Source of the DNA: Deltaproteobacteria bacterium
GTDB lineage: Bacteria > Desulfobacterota > Deferrimicrobia > Deferrimicrobiales > Deferrimicrobiaceae
Direction of reading: 5' to 3'
Assembly: GCA_017889845.1 (NCBI GenBank)
Contig: JAGGAJ010000114.1
Location: forward strand, 1 to 5,866
DNA: 5,866 nucleotides
Shown here: piece after piece, positions 5,209 to 5,866 of the stretch
Position numbering within the stretch: position 1 is the stretch's first letter
How the letters are laid out: each line of letters begins with the position of its first letter
Notes under the pieces: generated by a model
What the model was told of the DNA's origin: nothing
The model's database searches: none
Seen by the model: the letters and a program-made list of their open reading frames with translations, nothing else
Made by a program: the position numbers and the translations under genes

Positions 5209-5866
5209 CTAAACCGCCACCGGCTTCGGCGGCCCCAGCACCATCTCGTTGATGGCCCCGCCGGCGGGGACCATCGGGTATACGCACTCGAACTGCGACA
5301 CCTTCACGTTCAGCAGGTACGGTCCAGGATGGCGGACCGCCTCGTCGATCGCCTTTCCGACCTCTTTCGGATCCTCGACCGTCCGCCCGGGGAATCCGTA
5401 CGCCCCGGCGAGTTTTTCCGCGTCGGGGAAGGAAGTGAGGGACACGGCGGAGAGGCGGTTGTTGTAGAACAGTTCCTGCCACTGCCGCACCATCCCGAGA
5501 TAGCCGTTGTTCATCACGACGATCTTCACCGGCAGGTTGTAGTTTGCGATGGTGGCCAGCTCCGGGATCGACATCTGGAAGCCGCCGTCCCCCACCAGGG
5601 CGAAGACCCGCTTGCCGGGGTTCGCGATCTGCGCCCCGATGGCCGAGGGGAGTCCGAACCCCATCGACCCGAGGCCCCCGGAGTTCAGCCACAGCCGCGG
5701 GTGATTGAAGCGGATGAACTGGGCTCCCCACATCTGGTGCTGCCCCACGTCGGCGCTGACGATCGCTTCCCCGCCCGACACCCGGTCGATCTCCCGGATA
5801 AGATGCTGCGGCTTGATCTCGGCGTCCGACACGGACGGGGTGAGCGGGTGCTCCGCCATCCACGCC
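5209..5866 (-). CDS. ilvB: Acetolactate synthase large (catalytic) subunit, C-terminal part (partial at right edge)
   Basis: The frame ends at TAG (5209-5211) and stays open to the right edge. The Met codon at 5857-5859 is internal: in-frame Trp and Ala codons precede it, as expected within the family. The 218 codons seen are the C-terminal thiamine-diphosphate (ThDP)-binding domain of a protein usually about 560-570 residues long. Counting from that Met, VGQHQMW is at 39-45, the ThDP/Mg motif GDG at 90-92 is followed by 24 residues and NN at 117-118, and MVRQWQ at 123-128 includes the Trp that lines the channel targeted by herbicides in plant enzymes. ECVYPMVPAG (191-200) and the terminal segment are also typical. 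The enzyme condenses two pyruvates to 2-acetolactate, or pyruvate with 2-oxobutyrate. It forms an operon with the small-subunit gene. Any leader attenuator would lie outside the window. Confidence 0.97.
   Translation of the reverse strand, partial: AWMAEHPLTPSVSDAEIKPQHLIREIDRVSGGEAIVSADVGQHQMWGAQFIRFNHPRLWLNSGGLGSMGFGLPSAIGAQIANPGKRVFALVGDGGFQMSIPELATIANYNLPVKIVVMNNGYLGMVRQWQELFYNNRLSAVSLTSFPDAEKLAGAYGFPGRTVEDPKEVGKAIDEAVRHPGPYLLNVKVSQFECVYPMVPAGGAINEMVLGPPKPVAV

Noticed and set aside
5209..5859. Reading the ilvB part as a complete short gene starting at the ATG of 5857-5859
   Set aside because: The frame continues upstream with family-typical residues to the window edge, and the visible part is only the C-terminal ThDP-binding domain, so it is a truncated view and not a short gene.

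Overview
The window is GC-rich (roughly 65% by eye) and densely coded. Three predicted lipoproteins with lipobox cysteines and an OmpA-type peptidoglycan-binding domain mark a diderm (Gram-negative) bacterium. The gene content and the Ala/Glu/Lys/Arg-rich, GC-skewed codons fit a deltaproteobacterial-type organism (Desulfobacterota or Desulfuromonadota-like, perhaps from a metagenome). That placement is an impression; no marker gene here settles it.

Layout, left to right. (1) 1-1244, minus strand: a GTG-started NAD(P)-binding extended-SDR epimerase/reductase, overlapped by 10 nt by a multi-membrane-span protein that runs off the left edge and may be a PAP2/Aur1-type lipid phosphotransferase. 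(2) A 150-nt divergent promoter region. (3) 1395-2793, plus strand: a two-gene unit of a small DUF4398-type lipoprotein and a larger lipoprotein combining a DUF4398-like segment, an Ala-rich coiled coil and a C-terminal OmpA domain. (4) 2810-3931, minus strand, convergent: an AI-2E-family membrane transporter. (5) 4026-4601, plus strand, divergent from the transporter: a lipoprotein of unknown function. (6) 4629-5866, minus strand, convergent: the end of an ilvB-ilvN operon encoding both acetolactate synthase subunits, with ilvB cut by the right edge.

How the genes work together: the lipoprotein pair probably forms an envelope module tying the outer membrane to peptidoglycan. The ilvBN pair forms the first committed, valine-regulated enzyme of branched-chain amino acid synthesis. 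The epimerase/membrane-protein pair looks translationally coupled and could belong to a lipid pathway, possibly sphingolipid, but this rests on an incomplete gene. The transporter and the unknown lipoprotein are single genes with no obvious partner.

There is no RNA gene, CRISPR array, insertion sequence or phage gene that I can support, and no gene-free stretch longer than about 150 nt. I see no convincing undescribed multi-gene system. The points most worth a second look are the epimerase/PAP2-like pair, the DUF4398/OmpA pair, the unknown lipoprotein and the absence of ilvC after ilvN.
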